A DNA stretch of 64,000 nt from Channa striata (GCA_033026295.1 CM065181.1:5055001-5119000); one strand, 5' to 3'. Shown: positions 14,501 to 26,276, counted from the stretch's first letter. The notes: generated by a model from the sequence alone, not told the origin. Numbers and translations: made by a program.

Positions 14501-17500
14501 AACTGTGTATGTGGCATGCTATTTTTCTTTCCTCACTGCTACAATTTTACATCTGCTCCTTTTGGTAAGGATCCATTTGCTGAGCAATTCTTAAATTCCC
14601 AGAAGCTGTAGTTACCATTACAAGAGGAATCCAACAACACAGTCCTGTCAAAAACTGTTATTTTCTACAGAGATATTGCACCATAAAACCTGGTGCCAGT
14701 GCTTTGCATCTTCCATACATTGCAGTTCTAGCTCACTCAGAGCCATGAACCTGGTTTGGTATGGATGAGCCTGCTCATTTTTCAAGCCAAAAATACCATA
14801 TGAATAGAGGGCAAAACCCGGCTCGACCTCCCAAAACAACTGGCATAGGAAGAAACACTACTTATGACTTGTTAGCGGAGAGGAAACCAGTGGCTGTTTC
14901 TCCTCCTTCTCTCCATCTCTGATGTAAAATGGATGGAACAGGCTGTGCTGTGAGTACTGTAGATGCATTCACATGAAATGACACATCATTATCTTGTAAA
15001 ATACTGATACATTTCCCCCAGAATGCAACAACTGATGATGCCACATCATAATAATTATTGCAGTGTCTGTAATAAACACAGACACATCTGCATCTGCAGA
15101 AGCTTTATTAATTTTATTTTTTTCTGTTGACAACACGTCTCCTCTGGGTGTGGCCGGCCTCTCTACCTTTTCATCGCTGTAGTATTGCTTTTAGTTGTTC
15201 CAGTACAGGCCGCCCCTTCCCTCTCGTTTTCAGAAGTTATAATAAATTAATACATTGTTGGTGTAGGTGTTTTATTTTGTTCAGTTTTCAATTGCTCTCT
15301 GTTCTGCAAGATCCTAGCTGCCCAGCTCCAAATGTTGCTTTGTCGGCCTGATGTGTGTATGAGCAGCTGTTGACATGTAAATTAACACGTTAGCCAGATT
15401 AATTAAAAAGGCGATAAAATGTCAGTGTTGTGATTGCAGATGGTTTCATCACAGTGAATATAGGTTTAGTAGTCACTGTAGATACAAAATGTGAGTGATA
15501 AGTATTATATTTCATATTAGAAGAGAGGATGTTCTATGTACAACAGGAAATAGCAAATTGCACTACAGAACATATGCAGCAATTGGCAGCAGTTTGGCTA
15601 ATATTCATTTATGCTTTTGTGCATATTATATTTGCATCTCCTGGCATATTGTTTTAAAAAGACCTAACAATTTGAATAATCAGCCCTTCAGCGTGTTCGA
15701 TGCACAGGTGTGTGTAATTCATACTGCTTTTTCTGTACATGTATGCAATTTGTTTGCTAAGGAATACCTGTAGTAAAATAATTTCATTCAGTCATTGTAG
15801 TAGTGTCTATGCCCTCGTGATCATATGTACCCAAAACAGCCCAATTATTTTCTATTTTACTTTGGTTTTATTTTGCCTAAGGCTAGAGGTTATGGAAACT
15901 TAGCCTTTGACTATATAGTTATACATATATTTAAAGTTGCAACATGAAATTGTAAAAAAAAAAACGACTATCAGATGTAACTTAGCCTAGACTCAATATT
16001 CACCATGCATGAGGTCACTGGGAGTCCTGACACGCTGTTATATAGCTGTCATCTCCAAGTCAGTAATGAGGAAGATGATATTGCCCAGACCCAAGCACCC
16101 AAACAGGTGATGCTAGTCACGGGAGGTCAGCTTCATGATTTTTCTATGGTGTGTCACCTCCTTCCGCTGACCGAAACCAACTGCCAGTGTCAAACTATAT
16201 CCTCGCCAATTACTGCTGCAGCTTGAGTGAGAATTGTTGGACATAATAATAGGGATGCCTCGCCCAGCTTGCCAAGCAGTAATTGTTGTGCTCTAAATGG
16301 ACACTGGATTGTTCCGAATTGCTGTTTGGATGTCCAAAACAGCGGGGCAAATTGTACTTTTTGTTTTCCTCATTCTGTATATTTAATTTTTTTTTTTCAA
16401 AGCAGTGATTGTGGCTGGTCTTGCATGTTTCAGTGCCATGTGTTTTGGCTGTCTGTGGGAACTGATAAAAACAGAACATATGGTCTATTACTATAACCCT
16501 TTTTTCTATTATGGGGATTAACATCACTAAAGCTAAATATTAGGCAAAAAAAAACCTTAATTGAACCTGTCCTGGGAAGCAACCAAATACTGTATCTCTG
16601 CTTCTTTGTCCCTGCAGAATGAACCAGGCTCCCACTGCTGGCTTTGAAAATGATGTGGGCAGCAGAACAACTCATCATATCATGTATCCAGAAAGTGCCA
16701 TAGACCTGGACAATAACACCCGTTTGGTGCTGATCCCCTTCAAGATTCTGGATCTGCAGTGGATCATTAGTGCCCTGACTAAGGCCACTATTAAATAGTA
16801 AGTGTGTACTGAATGGTAAATTCAATGCCTGATGTACAGAAAGGGTGTCAACAGATACTGAAGATTTGTCTTGCAATTTTAATATTGGTTGAAATTAATA
16901 TTGAACTTGTAATAGGAGTTTGGATAGAGCATCTGCCAAATGACTAAAGGTAAGTGGAAATGTAAAAGAATGATCTGAATGTGAGCTATTAGTGGGGACA
17001 AACCCACTAGCGGAAAATAACTACAGACACAGGATGCCACCCTGATGAAGGCCTGGTCGCCGAAAATGCCGGCTGACACCCTGCTCGACAGACGCCTTTA
17101 GCTGTGTGAGCACCACCTTAGCATCTTTGAGCTCCTTGTTTTACCTTTACAGCCCACAACTACCGTTTGGACCGACTTTCACTGCTGTCATCAGCCTCAT
17201 TTCCAGCAGATTTAAGCATAAAACAGACGATAAACCTGCTTTCCAGCACAAAATGGCACATAGACAAAGTAAGCAGAAAGCAGCAAAATAGTTATGCAAA
17301 TACAAAGCAAATAGTGTAATTCGTATGTACAACACATATAGCGTTAACAGTTTATTCGATCATATGAAGGGAAAGTAAATAAAATATATAAAAGAACAGA
17401 CAACAATAAAAAAGCATTCCCATTAATCCATGACTAGATGCATGTTTTTTGTAGCTTTATTTAGTTGTTATGATTTTAGATGTTTCAAAGAAGAAGTTCT

Positions 17501-20500
17501 TACATTTTAAATACTTTCATTAAAGTTTGGCTGACATTCTCGTTATGCTAATTTCGCATTCAAACCAAGAGGTTCTCGAACTTATTTTTCCTCAAGTGAT
17601 GTCATTGATCAGAACTAATAAATATAAATATGCCTTTATCCTTGTTTAGAAATGTGAGAAATTATTATTTTATCACCCGTCAGTGCAATCATGAGTTGAA
17701 AAACTTTCACTGTGCTAGAAATGTAAAAGCTGAATTACGATGCATCTGCATGCGACGCTCTCCCAGCTTCATTTATATTCTTCTAATACCAGACTGTCAC
17801 AACCATCACATTTACTCAGTATTCCTCTTTGTCAGATTGTCATAACAAGGATAATCACTCAGTTTTAATCATCCAGTAAAATTCACCTTCAGCTTCTTCA
17901 TTCTCAGTGACCTGTAATCATTAGCTTGATTAGTGGACTCTCAGAGAAAAAAATGAAGCCACTGCCAATTAATGTCGCTGCCAATAACTCCAACATGCCA
18001 ACATGTTCGACAGGAGAAGGACGAGGAAATCCAAACAAATGTTTCCTGTAAACGCACTGTTGTCTTCCAACTCTGCCAAAGTAATCATTCTGCATCATTA
18101 ATTTCACTTTACTGGCAGGACCCTCAGCATTAGCCCAGCAGCTATTAGTTCTTAGCTGAATGTTGGTAATTTTGCTGGTGCGTTTTCTGCTCCTGTTAAA
18201 TAAAGTGGAGCTCTATAAAAGGGCTGAACTATGGGAAGGGATACATTCACTTACCTGAATTGAAACAGTAACAGTTCAGGCATGTAACCCTTTAAGCAAA
18301 ATTCCACTAGACCCTAATTTTTCCACAACATGTCTTTACCATTCGGAAAAATCATATTTAATTGTGTTACAGCTGAGTGTTTGATACAAGTTTTCCTCAG
18401 CAGCAGTATTTAATGATTTTGTGTGTGTGTGTGTGTGTAGATTAAATATGAAAAGGATACACCACATACCCAACGTTTTCATGGTTATTCCAACTTGTAA
18501 TTTGATTTAGTGATTTAGTCCTTTGAGACTGCGGAGTAGATTAGTTTGACACATTTCCTAAAAGATTCAAATACAACCCTTTTCAAAAGGAAGTCCAAAC
18601 AAGTGCTGTGTAGAATGTGCATGGATCACACTTTTCATACTTTGTTTCTAAACTCATCTTTACAGGAAGATTTTGCATGTGATGCTGCCTCCATGTCTGG
18701 CTCTTGCAGAATTTTCTAAAGTGACTTTTCATATGCAAACTGAATGGCCACCTCATGGGAGGCGCGCTCACCCTTGTTCAAACATCATTTTCCATTTTTA
18801 TGTTTTATCTTTGCACTGTACTCACCCAACTAGAATGAACAATTCCACACTACTAGTTCTTGTGCAATGACAAAAAAAACAACAAAAATTGATTTGAGCA
18901 CAAGTCTCTGGTATTAATTTAAAATGATATTTAATCAGTTTTCCTCCGACAGTTCTTTTCTGATGCAGGGCATTTAGTTTTACAGGTAGATTCAGCAAAA
19001 CTCCCCACATAAAGTCCATGATGTTTTTTGTGTTACAGCACATATGTACCTGTCATGTCCAGGATAAAGGCAAACAAAGATAAGGTGAGTTATACATTTT
19101 ACTTTTCCTAAATAAACATGATTCTACTTTTGTTTGGGCATAATGTGTAATCTTATTTAAAAATGCAGGCTGTGCATGAATGTGAACATCTCATTCCAAA
19201 ACGATTGATTTGAATTATATTCAGCATTTGCCAATCTCATCACATGCAGACTAGTAAAATGTTTAGTTCATTTAAGTATTTGTACTATACTTGTTTTCAT
19301 TTTATGCAACGTTAGACCTCTGCTACTAATTTCAGAGTAAGACGTTATAGACTTTGATCATTTCAGGTACTCAAATTAAGATTTCATACACAGATATAGT
19401 GATCTGATGAAATGATGTGCAGTTAACAGCTAAAATATCTAAAGTTGGCTTAAAATGTTCAAAGTACAACATTAAATGATAACACTTAGACAGGAATATT
19501 TCCATATTTCATAAAGAATTCTTACTACTTTAAGTTCATTTTTCACATTATACTGTGCCTTGAGTAATATCTCACATGAAGGATTCGACTTATTATTAGT
19601 TACACCGTGAGATTCCAACTTTTACTTAAAATAAGAACCTGAGTACTTCATCCATCACCAAATTTGTCACTTTGACAGGTGGTAAGTTGCCGCAGTTCAA
19701 GTGGCATATGGCACATCAAAACATTATGTGACTATTTTTCACTGACACATTCCCTGCCACTCCTTCCAAAATATGACACTGCTTTAATATAGTATTGTCT
19801 CTGCTGTGCTATATAAAAATGGAATGCCACTTGTCGTCAGCTCACAGATAGATGCCTCTTTTTACAGGCATATACGGTGAAAAAAATTATACTTTATGTG
19901 ATGCATTTGTATTGGAAGACAGATGCAGTATAACTTTTCTTTGAGGGAAGCTGCTATGCAGTAAACTAGACCTCCTGGTAGTGGTTACTGAATAGGAATG
20001 CATCCTTCAGATATGCCCACCCAGCCTCGTTCACAAGACCAGCAGATTCACAACTTTCGGCTTGTCCCTCCAGGGGTCACCACAGCAGAATATGTTCTGC
20101 ACGTTGGTTCTGCACGTTGGTTACGCATTTGGCATAGTGGATGCCCTTCCTGCCTCAACCCTCCCATTTTATCTGGGCTTGGGACTGTGACCCTTAGTGG
20201 CTGGGTGGGACCCCAGGGTTTCAATCCCAGAGCCTTTTGCATCTCACAGTTTCAGTGTCTTAAAAGTGGAAAAGAGTTGTCAGAAAATGTGCAGCCTAAC
20301 TATGTCAGTTATTCAGTGGAGGATCAGCACTAAGATTCAAAGAAAAAGTAAAGAGCAGTATAAAGTAATGCCGCTAAGACAAGAGGGTCAAAAGCTTCTC
20401 CTTCTAACTAACACCGTCAGTCCGAAGCACAGGAAAAAGAGCCACAAAATTCTCAAAAGTACCCAGTACGTTTAATGCTGGATTTTATATCTTAGTTTGA

Positions 20501-21046
20501 ATCCGCTTGTCTGTTTTCAAATTCATACTTTTTTTTTTTGCAGGTGGTGATTTACAGTCCAACTTTTTTCAAATATGTCTACGAGTCCTGGCTAGATGGT
20601 CATGGACGATATCCCTCCACTGGCTTTCTCAGCTTGATGCTCGCTATTCACATATGTGATGAGGTAAGGTCAAATTGTGTGCTATGCATGTTTGCAACAA
20701 ACACATGTGAACCTTGAACCGAAGTGAATATTTAGAGAAAATCTTGCGTGGATGATGACACCATGCTTTTCTCCTTTGTTCCCTGCAGGTCAGTGTGTTT
20801 GGATTTGGTTCAGACAAGTACGGAAACTGGCACCATTACTGGGAAGAGAACCTGTTGGGTGGAGCTTTTAGACAGACAGGAGTCCATGATGGAGATTATG
20901 AATATAATATTACCCTGGCACTGGCGGACAAGCACAAAATCCAGATGTTTAATGGCCGACTAAACCAAGCCTCCACTTGCCATGGGATGTCCACCAAAAA
21001 AATCGTACTAATCTTCTCATGTTTAGCTTTTCTTTGCCTTATGTGA
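944..21046 (+). CDS. st3gal1: ST3Gal1/2-type beta-galactoside alpha-2,3-sialyltransferase (3' five coding exons; 5' end outside window)
   Basis: This is a Golgi type II membrane enzyme family that transfers sialic acid from CMP-Neu5Ac to Gal-beta-1,3-GalNAc on O-glycans and glycolipids. Exons: 944-1137, 16618-16797, 19039-19084 (46 bp), 20544-20663, 20789-21046. Reading phases agree at every junction and the exon pattern, including the 46 bp exon, fits the family. The large sialylmotif begins CRTCAVVGNSGNLKGSNYG and continues across the first intron. The small motif lies around GHGRYPSTGFLS...HICDEV. Motif III is HHYWE and motif VS is HDGDYE, so all catalytic motifs are present (about 265 residues seen). 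The cytoplasmic tail, transmembrane and stem exon must lie left of the window. Residues are a mixture of ST3GAL1-like (GHGRYPSTG, ...FNGR end) and ST3GAL2-like (MNQAPT, DVGSRTTHH), so the symbol rests partly on 8q24-type synteny; a fish-specific ST3GAL1/2/8 paralogue is possible. The frame runs 28 residues past the usual Gly-Arg end into a hydrophobic tail. Confidence 0.9.
4355..4490. repeat. Unclassified teleost interspersed repeat fragment
   Basis: The wording 'CCAGTCCCGATCCAAGTCC' followed by 'GGGTATCTGCCAATACTGAG' resembles a dispersed fish repeat built on GATCC/GATACC words. Limits and class are not clear. Confidence 0.4.
5353..5430 (+). repeat. Teleost interspersed repeat fragment ('CAGAATCAG...TTTATTGCCAGG')
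   Basis: Reads CAGAATCAGTTTGTTTATTG, then ACAAGGAATTTGTCTTGGTG, matching a common fish dispersed repeat (GAATCAGAATTACTTTATTG-type). Probably the tail of a non-LTR element. Confidence 0.6.
5486..5524. repeat. Compound (AT)n(AC)n microsatellite
   Basis: About ten AT units pass directly into about eight AC units inside the sialyltransferase intron. Read directly. Confidence 0.95.
8205..8475 (+). mobile_element. Degenerate LINE (L2/Rex-like) 3' coding fragment
   Basis: Around 8230-8300 the interrupted translation resembles the 'LHWLPV..RI.FK.LL.TYKA' block that ends the reverse transcriptase region of fish L2/Rex-type LINEs. Here it reads approximately LHWMPF, RSRIDCNILLFTYRAYN with stops and shifts. 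No intact frame remains. Family assignment is by recognition, not search. Confidence 0.6.
9340..9485 (+). repeat. Teleost 'AAGTAAAAGTA' interspersed repeat
   Basis: Begins near 'GTGGATGAAGTACTCA' and contains repeated TTAAGTAAAAGTA and ATTTTACTTAAAGTATTAAA words. This family is widespread in teleosts (GTGGAAGAAGTATTCAGATC-type start). Related pieces occur at 19440-19672 (opposite orientation) and 25000-25048. Confidence 0.75.
11100..11465 (+). mobile_element. Tc1/mariner-like transposase relic (C-terminal DDE region)
   Basis: The stretch 11205-11430 matches the region of fish Tc1-like transposases that encodes a catalytic aspartate block, a 'REHETSFSHMDW'-like segment and the 'LNP..NLW' block. 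It is readable in pieces, for example around GGAGCATGAGACATCATTTT (11271), with frameshifts and stops, so it is dead. No inverted repeats were found, so this is a fragment. Confidence 0.8.
13165..13240. repeat. AT-rich low-complexity stretch
   Basis: A run of ATT/TTA/TAA words with almost no G or C, for example TTATTATTAATAATTTATAT. Read directly. Confidence 0.85.
16880..17060 (-). repeat. Interspersed repeat end ('CATTTGGCAGATGCTC' type, antisense)
   Basis: TAGAGCATCTGCCAAATGAC is the reverse complement of the opening of the fish repeat seen in plus orientation at 36009. Further on, 'CCTGATGAAGGCCTGG' followed by CGCCGAAAATGC resembles another dispersed fish word. Limits are uncertain. Confidence 0.5.
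18419..18438. repeat. (GT)10 microsatellite
   Basis: An uninterrupted GT run in the intron before the 46 bp sialyltransferase exon. Confidence 0.95.
19440..19672 (-). repeat. Teleost 'AAGTAAAAGTA' repeat, reverse orientation
   Basis: Ends with CTTTTACTTAAAATAAGAAC then GAGTACTTCATCCATCAC, the reverse complement of the start of the copy at 9340. Lies in the intron between the 46 bp and 120 bp sialyltransferase exons. Confidence 0.65.
20025..20262 (+). repeat. SINE-like teleost interspersed repeat
   Basis: Contains the words 'TTTCGGCTTGTCCCTCCAGG', 'GTCACCACAGCAGAATATGT', 'GGATGCCCTTCCTGCCTCAA' and 'CCCATTTTATCTGGGCTTGG', which I recognise as one common percomorph repeat. A 13 bp unit TTCTGCACGTTGG is duplicated in tandem at about 20094-20120. 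Open frames across this stretch are repeat artefacts. A partial reverse copy lies at about 50995-51130. Confidence 0.75.
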
Positions 21047-23870
21047 AGACTATCTCGGTATTGTTTCTCTCCTCTGGTCAGTCTGTTTTTTTGTCCTTCC
21101 CTTTGAGAAACGTCACTGACAGTCAAGACGAGACAAAGGCAACACTGCCACATTTTTCGTGTACATGGCAGAACAAAGACAAGATGTCAGCACGTCATCC
21201 AAACAAAGCCTCAGCACTATTATACTAAACGGTATGAAATGCTCTCAGCGGTAGTCAAAGTGCCATGTTCACACTGTTGATGTGCAGACATAAAGAGGAC
21301 GTCTTTGTAAAATTCATCGTGGTGATTTTTACATATCAGCCCCAACATTGATAGCACCAGGTGGTATTATTGTCGCAGCTGATATCGGAATTAGTTTTCG
21401 ACAGAACTGTCTTAGGAAACATCTTTAAAGGCATTTTGATGACACGAAACACACCGATTATACTTTCAATGTGACTTCATGATAAATGTCACCCATTCAG
21501 GGGCAATGATGGTGTTTTACTCTATGACAGTTGCAGGATTGAGAAAGAATCTGCTCTTTTTTTCATTGCACTGACTGATTCTGACTAATTGCTCATAAAC
21601 TCCAAAGCTGCTAACATCTGCTTGTGTGATTGCAGCTGTAAAATACATTTCGACAGGTCCAGGAACACTTGAAATTGAGCCCCAAACTAGCCTTGAGGAA
21701 CTATGTTTTACTCTAATGTGACATGTGTAGATTAGAGTGTTTTTGAAAAAACTAAAGTCATGAGTCATCAGCACAAAGTTTTACCACATGCCAAAAATAC
21801 AAATCTCAGTTTTGTTTTTGTTCATTTATGTTTCGGTAAATTGCATTTCTCAAGTCATTCTATCTGGAAAAATCATTGACTGAATTCATAAAATTTTTTC
21901 TTTACCTAAATATTGTCAAACCTAAAAAGCTAATACAATTTGCTTGTATTTAGCACAGATAAGCAAAATATTTGCTTGCTATCATGAAAAACTACGATTA
22001 TGAACATACCTGCTATTTCATCATATTAGTGTTCAAAATACTGAAGACATCACCTCAGGACCCTTAAAGGTTACAAGTGTCCAGTCTTCAGTACCCATGA
22101 CCTGGTATCTGACAACAAAATATGAATCTGCACAAGAAAGTGCACAAGAAGATGAATTGCTAATGCACTGAAGTTTTGTCAGATGTCAGATTTCATGAAA
22201 ACAGCTCAAGATATTTCGTATTACGAATCGTTTCTATTTACAAGCATTTGTCTGATTACGGCTGAGCAGATGGAAAGAAAGGTTTCTAGCGTTTTGGTTG
22301 TGATTTTGTGGAGTTTTCAACAATATTTTCATCAGCCAGTGTGATTGAAGAAAACAGGCATTGTTCATTTTGAACTTACATACACATATTACAGCCTTTA
22401 GAGGGGTGCCTTAATATTCAAATCAATGATGTACTGTACAGTTTTGATGTACATTTGTGACATTTTCAATGAAAATAGGTTTTAAGTGCCTTCAATCGGA
22501 GTTTTTAAGACTTAAGTTTCCCATTAAATTGCATTGTTCTGAATTTGTCAGTAACCTTAACACATTTGTTTTATTATTGTGTAAACTGTATACATTTTGA
22601 CTGCTTGATACATACATACATTATAGCCATTTTATTTTGATGCCACTGAAAACAATGTTTGGTACATGTTTAGTCAGCATCTTTGGCACAGCTATGTTTT
22701 GCAACATTAATAGGTGCACTTGCTAAACCTAAACATGTAATCTTGCCCTGATCATTTTCACCAGCACGTCTGATCTGAAATGCTGTAAATGTTATTAGAC
22801 TCATCAGGAGTTATACGCTTGGTTATCTAATAGGCTATGATTTGCTCCATGTGCCTTGAAACACAACGGGACATTTGCCCAGTCAGTGTCTTCATTATCG
22901 TTTTCCTCTCTGTGTGAGAGCAGCTCCAGGAGAAGAGAAACAACAGTATTTGTTCTAGCATCTGTCCGTCACCTTGTGCAGAGCTGCTGCCACAGAAAAC
23001 GACGGCAGGCCGGCCGCGCAGGAGACACTGTCACCTAGTGGATAAAAACATGTATCAGAGCTGATTTGTCCTTTACGAGACTGGAGGGATGTGAACACTT
23101 TATTCAATGTGTAATGCTCAAACTCACCTGTATGTGATTTTACAATACTTCCTCCAGTCGAGATCTTAGTTTATATCACAGCAGCATCTTCACCAAAAAC
23201 TGTATTTCTTTTCTTTTATAATGGTTGTGTATTTTTCTAGTCTGAAGCAATTCCAGGTCACTGATGCTGACGTGTGTGGGAGAAGTGGAGAATTAAAACT
23301 TATTCAGTTATTTCAGTTGACTCCCACAGCGCTGTAACATGTAAGTGTGGCTTTGGTGCAAATGTGTGAAAATGACAAGGAGGTTAATAATTTATAAATA
23401 ATACATTTTGCAATTTTATGCACATCTTTTTAAGTGGCTAATAGATAGTGGAAGGACATAAGTGAAATTGAGCGAAAGCGCATTTGAATAATTGTTTACT
23501 ATAATGGACAAATTGGCAAATGGCAGATTTTTTTTTATCCACTTTCATGCTTTGTGTCATCAAAGTTGATTTCATGTCTTCTGATTTTATTATTAGGTAA
23601 GATTCTGCTTTTCCTAATAAACATTCATCTTATTCCTGTCACTTTTATTATTTTCTTTTAAAAGATGTAATCAGAAACACAGTCATTAGTCAGCTTTAAT
23701 TAGTGAGGGGGTGTTAATTTGAATGCCCTTCCCCATGTGGTCCTTGGTAATATGTTTGTTTATTTCGACATTTCAGACTATATTAAATAGACTTATTAAA
23801 AATGTGTGAATGCCAGCAGGTTCCTGAGATTATGGGTTACACTGTAAAATAAAACAGCCCTCTACTTTCA
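21047..23870 (+). other. Probable long 3' UTR and flank of the sialyltransferase gene
   Basis: No coding exon is visible. AATAAA hexamers occur at about 23616 and 23848, but which, if any, ends the transcript cannot be settled from sequence. AT-rich with no clear repeat family until 23925. Confidence 0.4.
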
Positions 23871-23924
23871 TACCAGTGTTTTGCTGTTTTAATCAACAAT
23901 AACTACATAAAGATATGTACAATA

Positions 23925-23992
23925 TTAGATTAGATTAGATTCAACTTTATTGTCATTATACATGTACAAGTACAAGGCAACGAAATGCAGTA
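23925..23992 (+). repeat. Teleost interspersed repeat ('ACTTTATTGTCATT' type)
   Basis: Three ATTAG units, then TTCAACTTTATTGTCATTAT and GTACAAGGCAACGAAATGCA, a very common fish repeat tail. Confidence 0.75.
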
Positions 23993-25280
23993 TATATTTA
24001 ATGTAATATTTATTGTATGGTAAAATGTGTTTTTAATGTACACTTCAGTTTATCTAAGCTATAGTTTATATTGTCTTTGCTGATTTATTCATTATGAAGC
24101 AGTTCAGCTTTTCACAATATCATTTCACAGTACAGCTTGGTTCTGGCTGATGTGGGACAAACCCTTTTTTTTACAAAACATTTTGATTACAGGGGTTTTT
24201 GTAATGACCTAAAAACACATTTGTACAAAGTTCTTTTTAACATCGAAACCCATCATGATAAAAATGTGGGAATTATTATGAGAATTATGAAATATAAAAT
24301 TCACTAGCACTGTACATTCAGAATGCAATACTGATTATAAGCTCATAATAGTAGGCATGGAAAATGAGATATAAGATGCACTCAACTGGACTTTGTCTGG
24401 CATGGTGAGAAAACATACAAAGAAAATCCATTAATTCTCACATCCTGCACAATTCAGTCCAGTCAGTCTTCAGTTCAACCATAATTAAATGATGACATAT
24501 GAATAGGTGTTATATTAGTTACAGGCTGTAACCAGTAGGCTCTGATTTAGTCTGAGTGTGATTAGAATGTAATTGTGTAAAGTGCAAAGGTCAAATTTTA
24601 ATTAGGATTAGGTCGTTTACAGTAAAAAGTTAGATTATCTGCTCATCATGTCAGCATGCATGGAAGTCATTTCAAGTTCAGTCACTGGATGTATAACCCA
24701 GATATTACTTACATTTTAACAGGATTTAATACTCTATGATCAACCATACATTGTACTGTAAGTTCATGGTAATAGCGCTCATACATTACGCCCATTAAAC
24801 ACAATATAGTTTGAAATGTTCAACATCAAACAAAATTATGAATTTTTATGAGTCATAAAATGTGTAAGTGCTTAGGAGCCTCAATTAGTCCTGCCTACAA
24901 CTCAGCAATTCTATTTTCTGCTTTTGCAACTCTCTGTGCTGAAATATGCTGTATGTAGAGCATATTCCAATTATTCAACAGTGCCACAGTGTTATTATGC
25001 TCCATTACAAGTAAAAGTCATGCATTTGTAACTTTACTTACTGGCAAATAAAAAGCACTGAATTTGTATTAACACAGGGCACTGATGAGCCCAAACAAAA
25101 GGACCTGGTGGTTTTAATGTTGTGGTGGACATAGGTCAACATAGGCACAAGATTACTTCAGTTTCAGATGTGCTAGAAAGGGAGGTTACACTAAATGCTA
25201 ACTTTTGCCTAAATAAGCCATTTTGTGCTGAAAAAAATATTTTTTATTCCATACAAGTTTCCTTTATTTTATTGTTATAT
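23993..25280. other. Intergenic AT-rich sequence, no gene seen
   Basis: Between the sialyltransferase and parp10. Contains a short AAGTAAAAGTA-type piece at about 25000-25048 (CTCCATTACAAGTAAAAGTC). Nothing else could be supported. Confidence 0.6.
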
Positions 25281-25287
25281 ATTAATA

Positions 25288-25386
25288 AAAAGTAATATAT
25301 ATGTATATATACACGTATGTATTCGTGTATATATACATATATGCGTGTGTGTGTGTGTATATTCATTCATTCATTCATTGGGTGTG

Positions 25387-25446
<60 letters not shown>
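25288..25446. repeat. Compound microsatellite (TA/TG/CATT/AT/GA)
   Basis: Blocks of TATA/TGTG, a (GT)n run at about 25346, four ATTC units at about 25361-25379, a (TA)n run of about 14 units and then a (GA)n run of about 14 units ending at 25446. It abuts the 3' end of the LINE fragment that follows on the minus strand. Confidence 0.95.
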
Positions 25447-25448
<2 letters not shown>

Positions 25449-25885
25449 CTCACGTTCCCTCTTCCTGATGTTGCTATCGCTTGGAATTGACACATCTATG
25501 ATTCCATCCTTGTTCTGTTTGTCTGAACTACTATGGTCAGGTGGCCATTACCACTTTATCAGTCTGTATCAGTCAAAATCTTAGCTCTGTCATTGTCATC
25601 CACCTTTGGAGGTGTGTCCCATTTTGACAGGACCCCAGCCTGCACCTGGGGTCCGGTCGGGTGTGGTAGACCCCGGCCTCTATTGATCTTCCACTCTCAG
25701 AGCTTGTTCCTGTGCTGCTAGGATTAGTGTCTCTGTGCTGTCTTTCAGTCCAGCTTTGTCCAGCCCTCGGTAGGATTTTTTGATATCAGCCACTTCTATT
25801 TGACATTGATTCACACTGTGCAGGGTTTTGTCCTTCCAAGAGGCTCCTGCTCTCCTTTCCTTTGCTCTTATGGCTAGGTTTAGTG
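25447..25885 (-). mobile_element. Broken non-LTR retrotransposon, 3' part of ORF
   Basis: Reading the minus strand from about 25880 downwards gives SWKDKTLHSVNQ, then KDSTETLILAAQEQALR. After a shift and an apparent internal deletion it continues with IPSDSNIRKREREKL near 25450. These blocks belong to the C-terminal part of a reverse-transcriptase polyprotein widespread in fish genomes. The copy has stops, frameshifts and a missing central zinc-knuckle-like block, so it is dead. Exact clade not assigned. Confidence 0.75.
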
Positions 25886-25899
25886 ACGTTCTTAATGAA

Positions 25900-26052
25900 T
25901 ATATATACATACACACACACATTCATACACTGATGGGGGAGCTGCTTTACAGCTGGCTCACGCTCACCGGGAGCAGTTGAGCTGGGTTCAGTGTATTGCT
26001 CAAAGTCCACTTTGACATGTGACCAGAGGAGCCGGGGATCGACCAACAACTG
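25900..26052 (+). repeat. Teleost composite repeat ('ATTCATACACTGATGG ... GGGGATCGA' type)
   Basis: Contains ACACACATTCATACACTGAT, a CACCGGGAGCAGTTGAGCTG block and CCGGGGATCGACCAACAACT. Same family as the pieces at 27640, 31872, 36640 and 55490. Confidence 0.6.
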
Positions 26053-26245
26053 TAGGAAAAATTTACATGAAAAATGAAAAACAATTGCAACTTCGTAACG
26101 TTCCAGCAGGTGGCAATACCATAAAATAAAATTTCATGAAAAAATTCATAAAATTTATTATACATTAGCTATCAGCAAAACTAGACTACCTCTCCTTACA
26201 CAAAAAACATGGAAGAAACTGTAATAATAAGAATCAAATATTAAT

Positions 26246-26276
26246 CATAATATAATCATAATCATAATCATAATAA
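26246..26276. repeat. (AATCAT)n short tandem repeat
   Basis: Four to five imperfect ATAATC units, read directly. Confidence 0.8.

Larger units (their letters stand above)
1138..16617 (+). other. 15.5 kb intron of the sialyltransferase gene
   Basis: The donor is AAG|gtcagt after 1137 and the acceptor is ccctgcag before 16618. I see no convincing exon inside it on either strand; open frames are short and lack family similarity. It holds the repeats listed separately (near 4.4, 5.4, 8.2-8.5, 9.4 and 11.1-11.5 kb), an AT-rich stretch at about 13165-13240, and otherwise unique AT-rich sequence. Regulatory elements may lie here but none can be supported from one sequence. Confidence 0.7.

Noticed and set aside
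20048..20242. Minus-strand open frame rich in Pro and Gly
   Set aside because: Lies entirely in the SINE-like repeat at 20025-20262.
25288..25446. Repeated units considered as CRISPR or satellite array
   Set aside because: Simple di- and tetranucleotide microsatellites without spacers.
25680..25922. Minus-strand open frame of 80 codons as a host gene
   Set aside because: Its sequence is part of a widespread retrotransposon polyprotein and the copy is broken.
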